Counted from the first letter of the stretch, positions 47,635-57,327 are shown. The stretch: DNA of 64,000 nt from Sphingomonas rubra (GCF_900115745.1 NZ_FOXP01000010.1:62001-126000); one strand, 5' to 3'. The notes: generated by a model from the sequence alone, not told the origin. Made by a program: numbers and translations.

Positions 47635-47725
47635 TGACACGGGTGTAAGCAAGGCGTGGCGGTCGCGCAACTCGGCGCGGCGGAGGCGTGGGTGGGGGCG
47701 GCGGCAACCGCCGCCCCCTGCCGGA

Positions 47726-50047
47726 TTACTTCGCTTCGACGGGCTCGGCCTTGTTGCCGCCCTTCTTGCGCGGCTTCTTGGGTGCCGCGGCCTCGATCGC
47801 GAAGCTGAGTGCGCCGTCCTTCATCCGCACGGTCACCTCGCCGCCGTGGACGAGCTTGCCGAACAGCAACTCCTCGGCGAGCGGCTGCTTGATCTTCTCC
47901 TGGATCAGCCGGCCCATCGGGCGGGCGCCGTACAGCTTGTCGTAGCCCTTCTCGGTCAGCCAGCTCTTGGCTGCGTCGTCCAGGTTGATGTGGACCTGTC
48001 GGTCGGCGAGCTGGAGTTCAAGCTCGAGGATGAACTTGTCCACCACCCGCGCCACGACCTCGGGCGGGAGATAGCCGAAGGGCACCACCGCATCGAGCCG
48101 GTTGCGGAACTCCGGCGTGAACATGCGCTGCACCGCCTGCTCGTCCTCGCCCTCGCGGGTGAGATTGCCGAAGCCGACGGTCTCGCGCGCCATGTCGGCG
48201 GCGCCCGCGTTGGTCGTCATGATGAGGATGACGTTGCGGAAGTCGACCGTCTTGCCGTGCTGGTCGGTCAGGCGGCCGTTGTCCATCACCTGCAACAGGA
48301 TGTTGAACAGGTCCGGGTGCGCCTTCTCGATCTCGTCGAGGAGGAGGACGCAGTGCGGGTTCTGGTCGACGGCGTCGGTCAGGAGGCCCCCCTGATCGAA
48401 ACCGACATATCCGGGAGGAGCACCGATCAGCCGCGAGACCGAGTGACGCTCCATATATTCGGACATGTCGAACCGCTGCAGCGGGATGCCGAGGATCGAG
48501 GCGAGCTGCTTGGCCACCTCCGTCTTGCCGACGCCGGTGGGGCCGGTGAAGAGGTAGTTGCCGATCGGCTTCTCGGGTTCGCGCAGCCCAGCGCGGGCGA
48601 GCTTGATGGCGCTCGACAGCTTCTCGATCGCGGCATTCTGGCCGAACACGACACGCTTAAGGTCCGTCTCCAACGTGGAGAGCGCCTGCTTGTCGTCGCT
48701 CGACACGCTCTTCGGCGGGATGCGCGCCATGGTGGCGATGACCGCCTCGATCTCCTTCGAGGTGATCGTCTTCTTGCGCTTGTTCGGCGCGACCAGCATC
48801 TGCATCGCACCGACCTCGTCGATCACGTCGATCGCCTTGTCGGGCAGCTTGCGGTCGTTGATGTAGCGGGCCGACAGCTCGACCGCCGACTTGATCGCGT
48901 CGGGCGTGTACTTGACCGAATGATGCTCCTCGAACGCCGAGCGCAGGCCGGCGAGGATCTTGATCGTGTCCTCCACCGTCGGCTCGTTGACGTCGATCTT
49001 CTGGAACCGGCGCAGCAGCGCGCGATCCTTCTCGAAGTGGTTGCGGAATTCCTTGTAGGTGGTCGAGCCGATGCAGCGGATCGTGCCACCCGACAGCGCG
49101 GGCTTGAGCAGGTTGGACGCGTCCATCGCCCCGCCGCTGGTCGCGCCGGCGCCGATCACGGTGTGGATCTCGTCGATGAAGAGCACCGCGTGCGGCAGCT
49201 TCTCCAGCTCGTTGACGACCGCCTTCAGCCGCTCCTCGAAGTCGCCGCGGTAGCGCGTACCGGCGAGCAGCGAGCCCATGTCGAGCGAGTAGATGACGGC
49301 TTCCTTGAGCACGTCCGGCACCTCGCCCTCGACAATCTTGCGCGCCAGCCCCTCGGCGATCGCGGTCTTGCCGACGCCGGGATCGCCCACGTAGAGCGGG
49401 TTGTTCTTGGAGCGGCGGCACAGGATCTGGATGGTACGATCTACCTCCGGCCCGCGGCCGATCAGCGGATCGACCTTGCCGATCTTCGCCTTCTCGTTGA
49501 GGTCGACGGTGAACTGCTTGAGCGCGCTTTCCGTCTTGCCCTTTTCCTGCCCCTTGGCCGGCTTCTCCTCGTCGGCCGCACCCTTGGGCGTGCTCGCCTC
49601 GGCGGTGCCGCCCTTGCCGACGCCGTGCGAGATGAAGCTGACCGCGTCGAGCCGGCTCATGTCCTGCTGCTGGAGGAAGTAGACGGCGTAGCTCTCGCGC
49701 TCGCTGAACAGCGCGACGAGGACGTTGGCGCCGGTCACCTCGTCGCGGCCCGACGACTGGACGTGGAGGATCGCGCGCTGGACGACGCGCTGGAACCCGC
49801 TGGTCGGCGACGGATCGGTGGCGGCCTCGACCTTGAGGGCATCGAGCTCGGTATCGAGATAGGTGGAAACCGTCGCCTTCAGCTCGCCGAGGTCGACGTG
49901 GCAGGAGGTCATGACCTTGGACGCGTGCTCGTCGTCGATCAGCGCGAGCAGCAGGTGTTCCAGCGTGGCGTATTCGTGGCGGCGGCTGGAGGCAGCTTCG
50001 AGTGCCTTGTGAAGCGTGGTCTCGAGCGCGGGGGCGAAAGAGGGCAT
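47726..50047 (-). CDS. clpA: ATP-dependent Clp protease ATP-binding subunit ClpA
   Basis: A 773-aa AAA+ unfoldase. The N-domain (MPSFAPALETTLHKALEAA… TLEHLLLALI) binds the adaptor ClpS. The first AAA module has GDPGVGKTAIAEGLA and the second GPTGVGKTEVAKQLA. A Lys/Pro-rich C-terminal tail ends it. It feeds ClpP, and with ClpS degrades N-degron substrates. The transferase bpt, which makes such substrates, is in the same window. clpS is not adjacent. Confidence 0.96.
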   Translation of the reverse strand: MPSFAPALETTLHKALEAASSRRHEYATLEHLLLALIDDEHASKVMTSCHVDLGELKATVSTYLDTELDALKVEAATDPSPTSGFQRVVQRAILHVQSSGRDEVTGANVLVALFSERESYAVYFLQQQDMSRLDAVSFISHGVGKGGTAEASTPKGAADEEKPAKGQEKGKTESALKQFTVDLNEKAKIGKVDPLIGRGPEVDRTIQILCRRSKNNPLYVGDPGVGKTAIAEGLARKIVEGEVPDVLKEAVIYSLDMGSLLAGTRYRGDFEERLKAVVNELEKLPHAVLFIDEIHTVIGAGATSGGAMDASNLLKPALSGGTIRCIGSTTYKEFRNHFEKDRALLRRFQKIDVNEPTVEDTIKILAGLRSAFEEHHSVKYTPDAIKSAVELSARYINDRKLPDKAIDVIDEVGAMQMLVAPNKRKKTITSKEIEAVIATMARIPPKSVSSDDKQALSTLETDLKRVVFGQNAAIEKLSSAIKLARAGLREPEKPIGNYLFTGPTGVGKTEVAKQLASILGIPLQRFDMSEYMERHSVSRLIGAPPGYVGFDQGGLLTDAVDQNPHCVLLLDEIEKAHPDLFNILLQVMDNGRLTDQHGKTVDFRNVILIMTTNAGAADMARETVGFGNLTREGEDEQAVQRMFTPEFRNRLDAVVPFGYLPPEVVARVVDKFILELELQLADRQVHINLDDAAKSWLTEKGYDKLYGARPMGRLIQEKIKQPLAEELLFGKLVHGGEVTVRMKDGALSFAIEAAAPKKPRKKGGNKAEPVEAK

Positions 50048-50135
50048 TCAGGATACTCCGTTCGGGCGGGGCCCGTTGATCCCTATGTCGGCATCCACCG
50101 GCGCCGCATCAAGCCGGGGGCAGGCAACCTCACCC

Positions 50136-50330
50136 TCACGACCGGAACAGCGAGTCGGCGCTGGCACGATGATCGATCGCGGCGGCCATCTTGTCGCGCA
50201 CGCGCGCGATCTCGCCCTCCAGCGCAGCGATCCGCGCCTCCAGCTCGGACACCGACAGCGGGTCGAGGTCCTGGCGGACGAGCTGCATCAAAACGTCGTC
50301 GCGGCGGGCGGGGGCGTCGTCCAGATCCAT
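50136..50330 (-). CDS. DUF1192 family small protein
   Basis: A 64-aa protein with the DUF1192 pattern DPLSVSELEARIAALEGEIARVRDKMAAA, a short coiled coil. Function unknown. It starts at MDLDDAPARRDD; the longer frame is not supported. It is divergent from the quinone oxidoreductase. Confidence 0.85.
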   Translation of the reverse strand: MDLDDAPARRDDVLMQLVRQDLDPLSVSELEARIAALEGEIARVRDKMAAAIDHRASADSLFRS

Positions 50331-50404
50331 GGACGACAGCGTTGACCCGCGGCTTCCCGCTGTCAATAAGCGGCGGGCGCAGGCCACCGCGCAGGGGGAA
50401 CAGC

Positions 50405-51406
50405 ATGACCTCGATCCCGGACACGATGAAGGCGATCGACCCGGCCGAACCGGGTGGTCCGGAGGTGCTGGTCACCATCGAGCGGCCGGTGCCGAAGCCG
50501 AGCGCGGGCGAGCTGCTGATCCGCGTCGCCGCCGCGGGCGTCAACCGGCCGGACGCGATGCAGCGGCAGGGAAAATATCCCCCGCCGCCCGGCGCGCCGT
50601 CGATCCTCGGACTGGAGATCGCGGGCGAGGTAGTCGCGCTGGGTGACGGCGTGGCGCCCGAGCTGCTCGGCCAGCCGGTGTGCGCGCTCATCGCGGGTGG
50701 CGGATACGCGGAATACGCGGTCGCGCCCGCCGACCAGTGCCTGCCGGTGCCGGACGGCCTGTCGATGGTGGAGGCCGCGGCGATGCCGGAGACGCTGTTC
50801 ACCGTGTGGACCAATCTGTTCGAGCGCGCCTACGCGACCGAGGGCGACACCGTGCTGGTCCATGGGGCCACCTCGGGCATCGGCACCATGGCGATCGCGC
50901 TGGGACGGGTGTTCGGGCTGACCGTGATCGTGACGGCGGGCAGCGACGAGAAGTGCGCGGCGGCGCTGGCGCTGGGGGCGGCGCACGCGATCAACTACAA
51001 GACGGCGGACTTCGTCGCGGAGGTGAAGGCGATCACCAGCGGCCGCGGCGTGGAGGCGGTGCTCGACATGGTCGGGGGCGACTACCTGCCGCGCAATCTC
51101 GCCTGCCTGGCGGACGACGGGCGCCACGTGTCGATCGCGGTGCAGCGCGGCGCGGTGGCGGAGGTGCCGATCTGGGAGGTGATGCGCCGCCGGCTGACGC
51201 TGACCGGATCGACGCTGCGCGCGCGCGACGCGGGCTTCAAGGCGCTGGTCGCCGACGAATTGTCGCGCACGGTGTGGCCGCACGTCGCGGCCGGGCGGCT
51301 GCGGCCGGCGATCGACCGGGCCTATCCGCTGGCGGACGCGGCGGCGGCGCACGCCCGGATGGAGGCGGGCGACCATGTCGGCAAGATCGTGCTGACGATG
51401 GGGTGA
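50405..51406 (+). CDS. NAD(P)H quinone oxidoreductase, PIG3 type
   Basis: A 333-aa zinc-free MDR protein: MKAIDPAEPGGPEVL, AAGVNRPDAMQRQGKYPPPPG, GGGYAEYA, the nucleotide-binding VHGATSGIGTMAIAL and the C-terminal HVGKIVLTMG. PIG3-type members reduce quinones one or two electrons at a time. The ATG at 50405 follows AGGGGGAA. The surrounding longer frame is antisense to clpA and not real. Confidence 0.9.
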   Translation: MTSIPDTMKAIDPAEPGGPEVLVTIERPVPKPSAGELLIRVAAAGVNRPDAMQRQGKYPPPPGAPSILGLEIAGEVVALGDGVAPELLGQPVCALIAGGGYAEYAVAPADQCLPVPDGLSMVEAAAMPETLFTVWTNLFERAYATEGDTVLVHGATSGIGTMAIALGRVFGLTVIVTAGSDEKCAAALALGAAHAINYKTADFVAEVKAITSGRGVEAVLDMVGGDYLPRNLACLADDGRHVSIAVQRGAVAEVPIWEVMRRRLTLTGSTLRARDAGFKALVADELSRTVWPHVAAGRLRPAIDRAYPLADAAAAHARMEAGDHVGKIVLTMG

Positions 51407-51470
51407 AAGGAGGATGTAGCGATAGCCTTCGATAAACGATGCTCGCCACCATCCTCTGGTAAGCACTTGT

Positions 51471-51557
51471 ACCCCGGCGAAGGCCGGGGCCCAGTTGGAA
51501 AGGTCGGCGTGAGTGTCGCGGAGGTCCGCCCAACTGGGCCCCGGCCTTCGCCGGGGT
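51471..51557. repeat. Perfect 28-bp inverted repeat
   Basis: Arms 51471-51498 and 51530-51557 are exact reverse complements over 28 bases (ACCCCGGCGAAGGCCGGGGC… on the left) around a 31-base centre. Each arm begins with its own small palindrome. It lies just after the small DDSDSN gene's stop and could act as its transcription end. Confidence 0.88.
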
Positions 51558-51567
51558 GCCGATTACC

Positions 51568-51822
51568 TCAGTTGCTGTCCGAATCGTCGCCGTCGTCGTC
51601 GGCGACGACCAGCAGCACCACGGCGGCGAGCGCGGCGAGGATGCCGATGTTGACGATGGTGGCGGTGCTGCCCTCGGCGATCTTCTCGCCGGCCTTCGGG
51701 GGCGCGGCGGCACGGGCGTGGGCGACCGACAGCGACTGTGCCGAGTTGCCGGCGGCGAGCGCGGGCGTGGCGACCAGCGCGGAAGCGGCGGCGGCCGCGA
51801 TCAGGCTCTTGAAACGGAACAT
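51568..51822 (-). CDS. Small exported membrane protein, DDSDSN family
   Basis: An 84-aa protein with a signal peptide (MFRFKSLIAAAAASALVATPALA), a short region AQSLSVAHARAAAPPKAGEKI, one membrane helix (IVNIGILAALAAVVLLVV) and an acidic tail ending DDGDDSDSN. A second gene at 61737-61985 has the same plan and the same last six residues. No named family is known to me. The membrane segment and tail suggest an envelope role. Confidence 0.75.
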   Translation of the reverse strand: MFRFKSLIAAAAASALVATPALAAGNSAQSLSVAHARAAAPPKAGEKIAEGSTATIVNIGILAALAAVVLLVVADDDGDDSDSN

Positions 51823-52027
51823 GGAAAAACCCCTTTCGAACGACGTGAACCGGTGCGCGACGCTCCTGGTCGGGACACGGGCTGTCAACGGGCGGTTGGC
51901 GGCGAAAGGTTGCAAGTCGATGACGGCCGCGGTTTTCCTGCGCCGGCGTGGCGCGCGGGCAACAGGCGCGGCGTGGCGGCGAACCTTGCTCCCGCGGCGC
52001 TTCCGCACTAAGTCCTCACCATGGCGT

Positions 52028-52055
52028 GGCCGCTCCGGCAAGGGGCGGCCCTTTT
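52028..52055 (+). terminator. Terminator-like hairpin in the trcR leader
   Basis: A 9-bp stem (GGCCGCTCC / GGGGCGGCC) with a GGCAA loop is followed by CTTTTC. No plus-strand gene lies upstream within 600 bases, so it either ends an unannotated short transcript starting after 51823 or attenuates trcR. Confidence 0.6.
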
Positions 52056-52073
52056 CGTATCCGGAGTTCCCCC

Positions 52074-52760
52074 GTGGCCCAGCCGCTCATGCCCCACGCG
52101 ACCGCTTCCTGGCTGGTCGACAACACCTCGCTCTCCTTCGAGCAGATCGCCGATTTCTGCGGCCTGCACATCCTGGAGGTGCAGGCGATCGCGGACGATA
52201 CCGCCGCGACCAAGCTGACGGGCCGCGATCCGGTGCGCGCGCACGAGGTGACGCAGGACCAGATCGATCGCGGTCAGGCGGACCCCAGCTACCGCCTGCA
52301 GATGACCAAGGGCCCCGAGCAGGTCCGCCGCACCAAGGGCCCGCGCTACACCCCCGTCTCCAAGCGGCAGGACAAGCCCGACGGCATCGCCTGGATCATC
52401 CGCAACCATCCGGAGATCACCGACGGCGCGATCGGCAACCTGATCGGCACCACGCGCACGACGATTGCCGCGATCCGCGACCGCAGCCACTGGAACATCC
52501 AGAACATCACGCCCAAGGACCCCGTGACGCTGGGCCTGACCACGCAGCGCGAATTGGACGCCGCGGTGGCCAAGGCCGCCAAGTCGACGGGCGAGGACGC
52601 GGCGCCGACCGACACGCGCCTTCAGGGCGACCGCGAGGCGCTGATCGCGCAGCTCCACGCCGAACGCGAGCAGCAGGCGCGCGACGCCGACGCGGTGCTG
52701 CACGGCGACGATCCGGCCAGCCGCGCGCAGGCGCTGTTCGACGACCCGTTCCGGCGCTGA
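52074..52760 (+). CDS. trcR: DUF1013 / TrcR cell-cycle transcriptional regulator
   Basis: A 228-aa protein. The family N-terminus AQPLMPHATASWLVDNTSLSFEQIADFCGLH fixes the start at a GTG (52074) with GGAG 7 bases upstream, five codons before the first ATG. A second helix-turn-helix-like region (ITDGAIGNLIGTTRTTIAAIRDRSHW) is followed by a charged tail. DUF1013 proteins are conserved in alphaproteobacteria, and the Caulobacter member TrcR is linked to the cell cycle. Confidence 0.85.
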   Translation: MAQPLMPHATASWLVDNTSLSFEQIADFCGLHILEVQAIADDTAATKLTGRDPVRAHEVTQDQIDRGQADPSYRLQMTKGPEQVRRTKGPRYTPVSKRQDKPDGIAWIIRNHPEITDGAIGNLIGTTRTTIAAIRDRSHWNIQNITPKDPVTLGLTTQRELDAAVAKAAKSTGEDAAPTDTRLQGDREALIAQLHAEREQQARDADAVLHGDDPASRAQALFDDPFRR

Positions 52761-52773
52761 TTCCCGCATATTG

Positions 52774-52857
52774 CGTCACCCCGGGCTTGTTCCGGGGTCT
52801 AGGGCCCGGCAGCGCCGCACTCGTGGCTCTGGATGCCGGCACGAGCCCGGCATGACG
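52774..52857. repeat. REP-like element, hybrid arms
   Basis: The left arm is the CGTCACCCCGGGCTTG type; the right arm ends with GCACGAGCCCGGCATGACG of the other type. Both can fold alone, and the CGTCA/TGACG ends pair. It lies between trcR and the dienelactone hydrolase gene. Confidence 0.68.
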
Positions 52858-52908
52858 GTTGAGAGACGGCGACTTCGGGCCTAGACTCTCCCGCAAAGGA
52901 GAGCGCCG

Positions 52909-53778
52909 ATGTGCGACGAACATACCGCCGAGGACAACGACCGCGCCGGTCTGTCTCGTCGCGACCTGGGCGTCGCGCTGGGAGCGGCGGGGATCGCTGC
53001 GCTGCTCCCCTCCCCTGCCGATGCGGTGGCCGTCGCCGGCCGCGCCGTATCGATCGCCACGCCCGACGGCGCCGCCGACGCCTTCTTCGTGGCGCCGACC
53101 CGCGGCAAGCATCCGGGCGTGCTGATCTGGCCCGACATCATGGGCCTGCGCCCCGCGTTCGAGCAGATGGCGCGGCGGCTGGCCGAGTCGGGTTACGCGG
53201 TGCTGGTGGTTAACCAGTTCTACCGCTCGACCAGGGCGCCGTTCCTGGCGGCGGGCGAGAGTTTCGACCAGCCGGCGGTGCGCGCGCGGATCATGCCGTG
53301 GCGTGCTGCGCTCACTCCCGCCGCGACCACGCAAGATGGCAACGCCTTCGTCTCCTGGCTCGACCGGCAGACGGAGGTGGACACCAGGCGCGGCCTCGCC
53401 GTCACGGGCTACTGCATGGGCGGGCCGATGATGGTGCGCACCGCCGCCGCGCGCGCCGACCGGGTGCGCGCGGGCGCGTCGTTCCACGGCGGCGGGCTGG
53501 TCGGGCCGGAGGCGGACAGCCCCGACAAGCTGGTCCCCCAGCTGAAGGGCGGCTACCTGTTCGCGGTGGCGCAGAACGACGACGCGCGGGCGCCCGGCGA
53601 CAAGGAGGTGCTGCGCGCCGCCTTCGCCGCCGCCGGCACCCCCGCCGAGATCGAGGTCTATCCCGCCGATCACGGCTGGTGCCCGCCCGACGGTCGCGCC
53701 TATGATCGGGTGCAGGCGGAGCGGGCCTGGAACCGCCAGCTCGCCTTGTTCGCCAAGCAACTGGGAGATCGTGCGTGA
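52909..53778 (+). CDS. Exported dienelactone-hydrolase family protein
   Basis: A 289-aa protein. A twin-Arg signal (SRRDLGVALGAAGIAALLPSPADA) suggests Tat export. The DLH fold follows, with nucleophile Cys169 in GYCMGG, an acid in AQNDDARAP and the His in YPADHGWC. Bacterial dienelactone hydrolases use this Cys-Asp-His set on lactones, but the substrate here is unknown. The stop overlaps the next gene's GTG start. Confidence 0.88.
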   Translation: MCDEHTAEDNDRAGLSRRDLGVALGAAGIAALLPSPADAVAVAGRAVSIATPDGAADAFFVAPTRGKHPGVLIWPDIMGLRPAFEQMARRLAESGYAVLVVNQFYRSTRAPFLAAGESFDQPAVRARIMPWRAALTPAATTQDGNAFVSWLDRQTEVDTRRGLAVTGYCMGGPMMVRTAAARADRVRAGASFHGGGLVGPEADSPDKLVPQLKGGYLFAVAQNDDARAPGDKEVLRAAFAAAGTPAEIEVYPADHGWCPPDGRAYDRVQAERAWNRQLALFAKQLGDRA

Positions 53779-54392
53779 CCCTGACCTTCTACACCAACCC
53801 GCAATCGCGCGGCCGCATCGTGCGCTGGATGCTGGAGGAGACGGGCGCCAGCTACGACATCGTCGTGCTCGGTTACGCCGACAGCATGAAGAGCGACGAT
53901 TACCGCGCGATCAACCCGATGATGAAGGTGCCCGCGATCGTCCATGACGGCCGCGTCGTTACCGAGACGGCGGCGATCTGCGCCTATCTGGCCGATGCCT
54001 TTCCGCAAGCGGGGCTGGCACCGCGCACGGACGAGGAGCGCGCGGCCTATTACCGCTGGATGTTCTTCGCGGCGGGGCCGATGGAGACGGCGATCATCAA
54101 CAAGTCGATGGGGGTCGAGCCCGACGCCGATCAGCAGCGCATGGCAGGATACGGCAATTTCGCGCTGGCGGCGGGCGTGCTGGAGCAGGCGGTGGCGACG
54201 ACGCGGTTCGTCGCGGGCGATCGCTTCACCGCGGCGGACGTGTATGTCGGGTCGGGTATCGGCTGGTACACGCGGTTCGGGCTGCTGCCGCAGAACGGGG
54301 TGTTCGACGCCTATCTGGAACGGATCGAGTCGCGCGACGCGTTCAAGCGCGCGGGCGAGCTGGACGACGCGGCGGCGGCAGCGGCGAGCTGA
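53775..54392 (+). CDS. Glutathione S-transferase
   Basis: A 205-aa protein. Its N-terminal thioredoxin-like domain (LTFYTNPQSRGRIVRWMLEE… NPMMKVPAIVHDGRVVTETAAICAYLADAFP) has the ES/ET-A-I glutathione-binding motif, and the C-domain is helical. It starts at GTG, overlapping the dienelactone-hydrolase gene (GTGA), so the two are co-translated. Substrate unknown. Confidence 0.9.
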   Translation: MTLTFYTNPQSRGRIVRWMLEETGASYDIVVLGYADSMKSDDYRAINPMMKVPAIVHDGRVVTETAAICAYLADAFPQAGLAPRTDEERAAYYRWMFFAAGPMETAIINKSMGVEPDADQQRMAGYGNFALAAGVLEQAVATTRFVAGDRFTAADVYVGSGIGWYTRFGLLPQNGVFDAYLERIESRDAFKRAGELDDAAAAAAS

Positions 54393-54465
54393 TCCATCAC
54401 CCGCACTTTCTCGCGCCCGTTAAGTTGTCGCGATAAGAAGATCGCGGCGTCATAGGGAGATGAGG

Positions 54466-55380
54466 ATGCGACTGCCCGACCTGGAAGCCTGGGCGATCTT
54501 CGCCGCGGTGGCCGAGGCGCGCTCGTTCACGGGCGCGGCGGACGTGCTCGGCTTGTCCAAGGCGAGCGTGTCCAAGGCGGTGAGCCGGTTGGAGGCACAT
54601 CTCGGCCAGTCGCTGTTCCACCGCACCTCGCGGCGCCTGGCGCTGACCGAGGCCGGACGGCCGCTCGCCGACCATGCCGCCCGCATCGTCGCGGAGGCGC
54701 ACGCCGCCGAGGAAGCGGCGCGCGACGCCGCCACCGCGCCCACCGGCCGGGTCCGCCTGGCCGCGCCGATGAGCTTCGGGGTGACGCACGTGGCGCCGCT
54801 GGTGGCCGAGTTTCTCGGCCAGCACCCGGGCATCGATATCGAGCTGCACCTGTCGGACGCGCGCGTCGACATCGTCGCGGAAGGGTATGACGTGGCGCTG
54901 CGGATCGGCGACCTGGCCGACAGTTCGCTGCGCGCGCGCACGCTGTGTCCGGTCTCCACCTTCATCGTCGCCGCGCCCGCCTATCTCGCCGCGCACGGCA
55001 CGCCGGACGGCCCCGCCGCGCTCGGCCAGCACCGGGTGATGACCTATTCCAACGTGTCCGGCCCGTGGCGGCTGCGGCGCCACGGGGAAGCGGAGGTGTC
55101 GTTCCGGCCGAGCGGGCCGCTCGCCGCCAATTCGGGCGACGCACTGGTGCCGGCGCTGCTCGCCGGCCTCGGCATCGCGCGGCTGCCCGATTTCATCATC
55201 GGCCCGCATCTGGCCAGCGGCGCACTGGTCGCCATCCTGCCGGACTGGACGCCGGCGCCTACCGCGCTGCACCTGCTCACCCCACCCAGCCCGCTGCGCC
55301 CGACCCGCGTCGAGGCGCTGATCGCCTTCCTGGTCGAGCGGCTGCGCGAGCCCATGCCCGAACAGGAAGGCGCCGCGTGA
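54466..55380 (+). CDS. LysR-type transcriptional regulator
   Basis: A 304-aa protein. Its N-terminal winged helix (LEAWAIFAAVAEARSFTGAADVLGLSKASVSKAVSRLEAHLG) and substrate-binding domain match the CrgA-like LysR group. The ATG at 54466 is preferred to 54460 because GGGAG would be too close to the first. It ends within the start of the AI-2E permease gene and may control it or the upstream DLH-GST pair. The effector is unknown. Confidence 0.9.
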   Translation: MRLPDLEAWAIFAAVAEARSFTGAADVLGLSKASVSKAVSRLEAHLGQSLFHRTSRRLALTEAGRPLADHAARIVAEAHAAEEAARDAATAPTGRVRLAAPMSFGVTHVAPLVAEFLGQHPGIDIELHLSDARVDIVAEGYDVALRIGDLADSSLRARTLCPVSTFIVAAPAYLAAHGTPDGPAALGQHRVMTYSNVSGPWRLRRHGEAEVSFRPSGPLAANSGDALVPALLAGLGIARLPDFIIGPHLASGALVAILPDWTPAPTALHLLTPPSPLRPTRVEALIAFLVERLREPMPEQEGAA

Positions 55381-56441
55381 GGCGTCTCGCCCCAGACGAG
55401 CTCGATGCCCGTTTCCTGCGCCGCGCCGTGCTGCTGGTGCTGCTGGCCGCGGTGGTGCTGGCGATCTGGCGGGCGAGCGACCTGCTGATCCTGGTGTTCG
55501 GCGCGATCCTGGGCGCGACGGTGATCCACGCGCTGGCCGACCTCTACGCCCGGCGCTTCGGCGCGCGGCCCCGGCTGGCGCTCGGGCTCGGCATGGCGAC
55601 GGTGCTCGCCGCAATCGGATTCCTGGTATGGCTGTTCGGCGTCGCGTTCCGCCAGCAGGTCAATGCGCTGGTCACCGCGCTGCCCGGCCTGATCGACCAG
55701 CTCGCCGCCTGGGCGGGCCAGTCGCCGGTCGGCGCCAAGGTGGTGGACGCCGTTCGCGCCGCCTATGCCGGCAGCCGCGTCGCGCAGGACATCGGCGGCC
55801 TGGCGGAGGGCGCGGGCGAGATGCTGCTCAACGCCATCCTGCTGCTGGTCGGCGCGCTGTTCCTGGCCGGTGACCCGGACGTGTACCGGCGCGGCCTGCT
55901 GCTGCTGGTGCCGCCGACCTATCGCCCCGCCGTCGCCGACGCGTTGGAGGACGTCGGCACGGTGCTGCGCCTGTGGCTGCGTTCGTCGTTGATCCTGATG
56001 ACGTCGATGGGCGTGCTGGTCGGCGTCGGCCTGTGGCTGTCGGGCGTGCCGTCGGCGGCGGCGCTGGGGCTTCTCGCCGGCCTGTCGGAGTTCATCCCCT
56101 ATGTGGGGCCCACCGCCGCGATGATCCCGGCGCTCGGCCTGGCCGCGATCCAGGGCACGGGGCCGGTGGTCGGCACGCTCGCCACCTACGCGGTGATGCG
56201 GCTGATCCAGACCAATTTCATCACCCCCTATGTCCAGCAGCGCGTGATCTCCATCCCGCCGGCGATCACCGTGTTCGCGATCATCGGCATCGGCGTGGTA
56301 TTCGGCATCTTCGGCCTGTTCTTCTCGGCGGCACTGCTGGTGGTGTTCTTCACGCTGGTCCGCAGCCTCTACCTGCGCGAGACGCTGGGCGAGGACATCC
56401 CCCGCCCCGAGCATCCCCACCTGGGCGAGGACGCATCCTGA
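55377..56441 (+). CDS. AI-2E family transporter
   Basis: A 354-aa protein starting at GTG in the LysR stop (GTGA). It has seven to eight hydrophobic segments and the family motifs LFLAGDPDVYRR, LSGVPSAAALGLLAGLSEFIPYVGPTAAMIPA and NFITPYVQQRVISIPPA. Members export small signals or ions (TqsA/PerM-like); autoinducer export here is not shown. Confidence 0.88.
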   Translation: MRRLAPDELDARFLRRAVLLVLLAAVVLAIWRASDLLILVFGAILGATVIHALADLYARRFGARPRLALGLGMATVLAAIGFLVWLFGVAFRQQVNALVTALPGLIDQLAAWAGQSPVGAKVVDAVRAAYAGSRVAQDIGGLAEGAGEMLLNAILLLVGALFLAGDPDVYRRGLLLLVPPTYRPAVADALEDVGTVLRLWLRSSLILMTSMGVLVGVGLWLSGVPSAAALGLLAGLSEFIPYVGPTAAMIPALGLAAIQGTGPVVGTLATYAVMRLIQTNFITPYVQQRVISIPPAITVFAIIGIGVVFGIFGLFFSAALLVVFFTLVRSLYLRETLGEDIPRPEHPHLGEDAS

Positions 56442-56449
56442 TCGCGGCG

Positions 56450-56464
56450 TTAAATCCGAATTAA
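56450..56464. promoter_or_regulatory. CtrA-binding box upstream of ctrA
   Basis: TTAA, seven bases, TTAA: a perfect TTAA-N7-TTAA followed by C. It lies 88 bases upstream of the ctrA start, consistent with autoregulation as in Caulobacter. Confidence 0.85.
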
Positions 56465-56494
56465 CCTTTTGCGTTCAGAGATGTGATGGTTAAT

Positions 56495-56499
56495 GAATC
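56495..56499. promoter_or_regulatory. GANTC methylation site in the ctrA promoter
   Basis: GAATC, the CcrM recognition sequence, occurs between the CtrA box and the coding start. In Caulobacter, methylation of such a site times ctrA transcription to replication. A TTAA also precedes it. Confidence 0.65.
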
Positions 56500-56551
56500 A
56501 GGGTCGGCCGCGCAGCGACATGCCGTGGCCCCGCCGCTGGGGGACTGACTG

Positions 56552-57253
<702 letters not shown>

Positions 57254-57327
57254 GAATCAGGTAACCCGTCATTATCGCGGCAGCGAAGGCCGGGTTTCCC
57301 CGTCATAACCTCTCATCTGTCCAAGTA

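Noticed and set aside
47627..51406. A very long plus-strand open frame across clpA
   Set aside because: It is antisense to a complete clpA and has no family similarity. Only its last 334 codons (from 50405) are a real gene.
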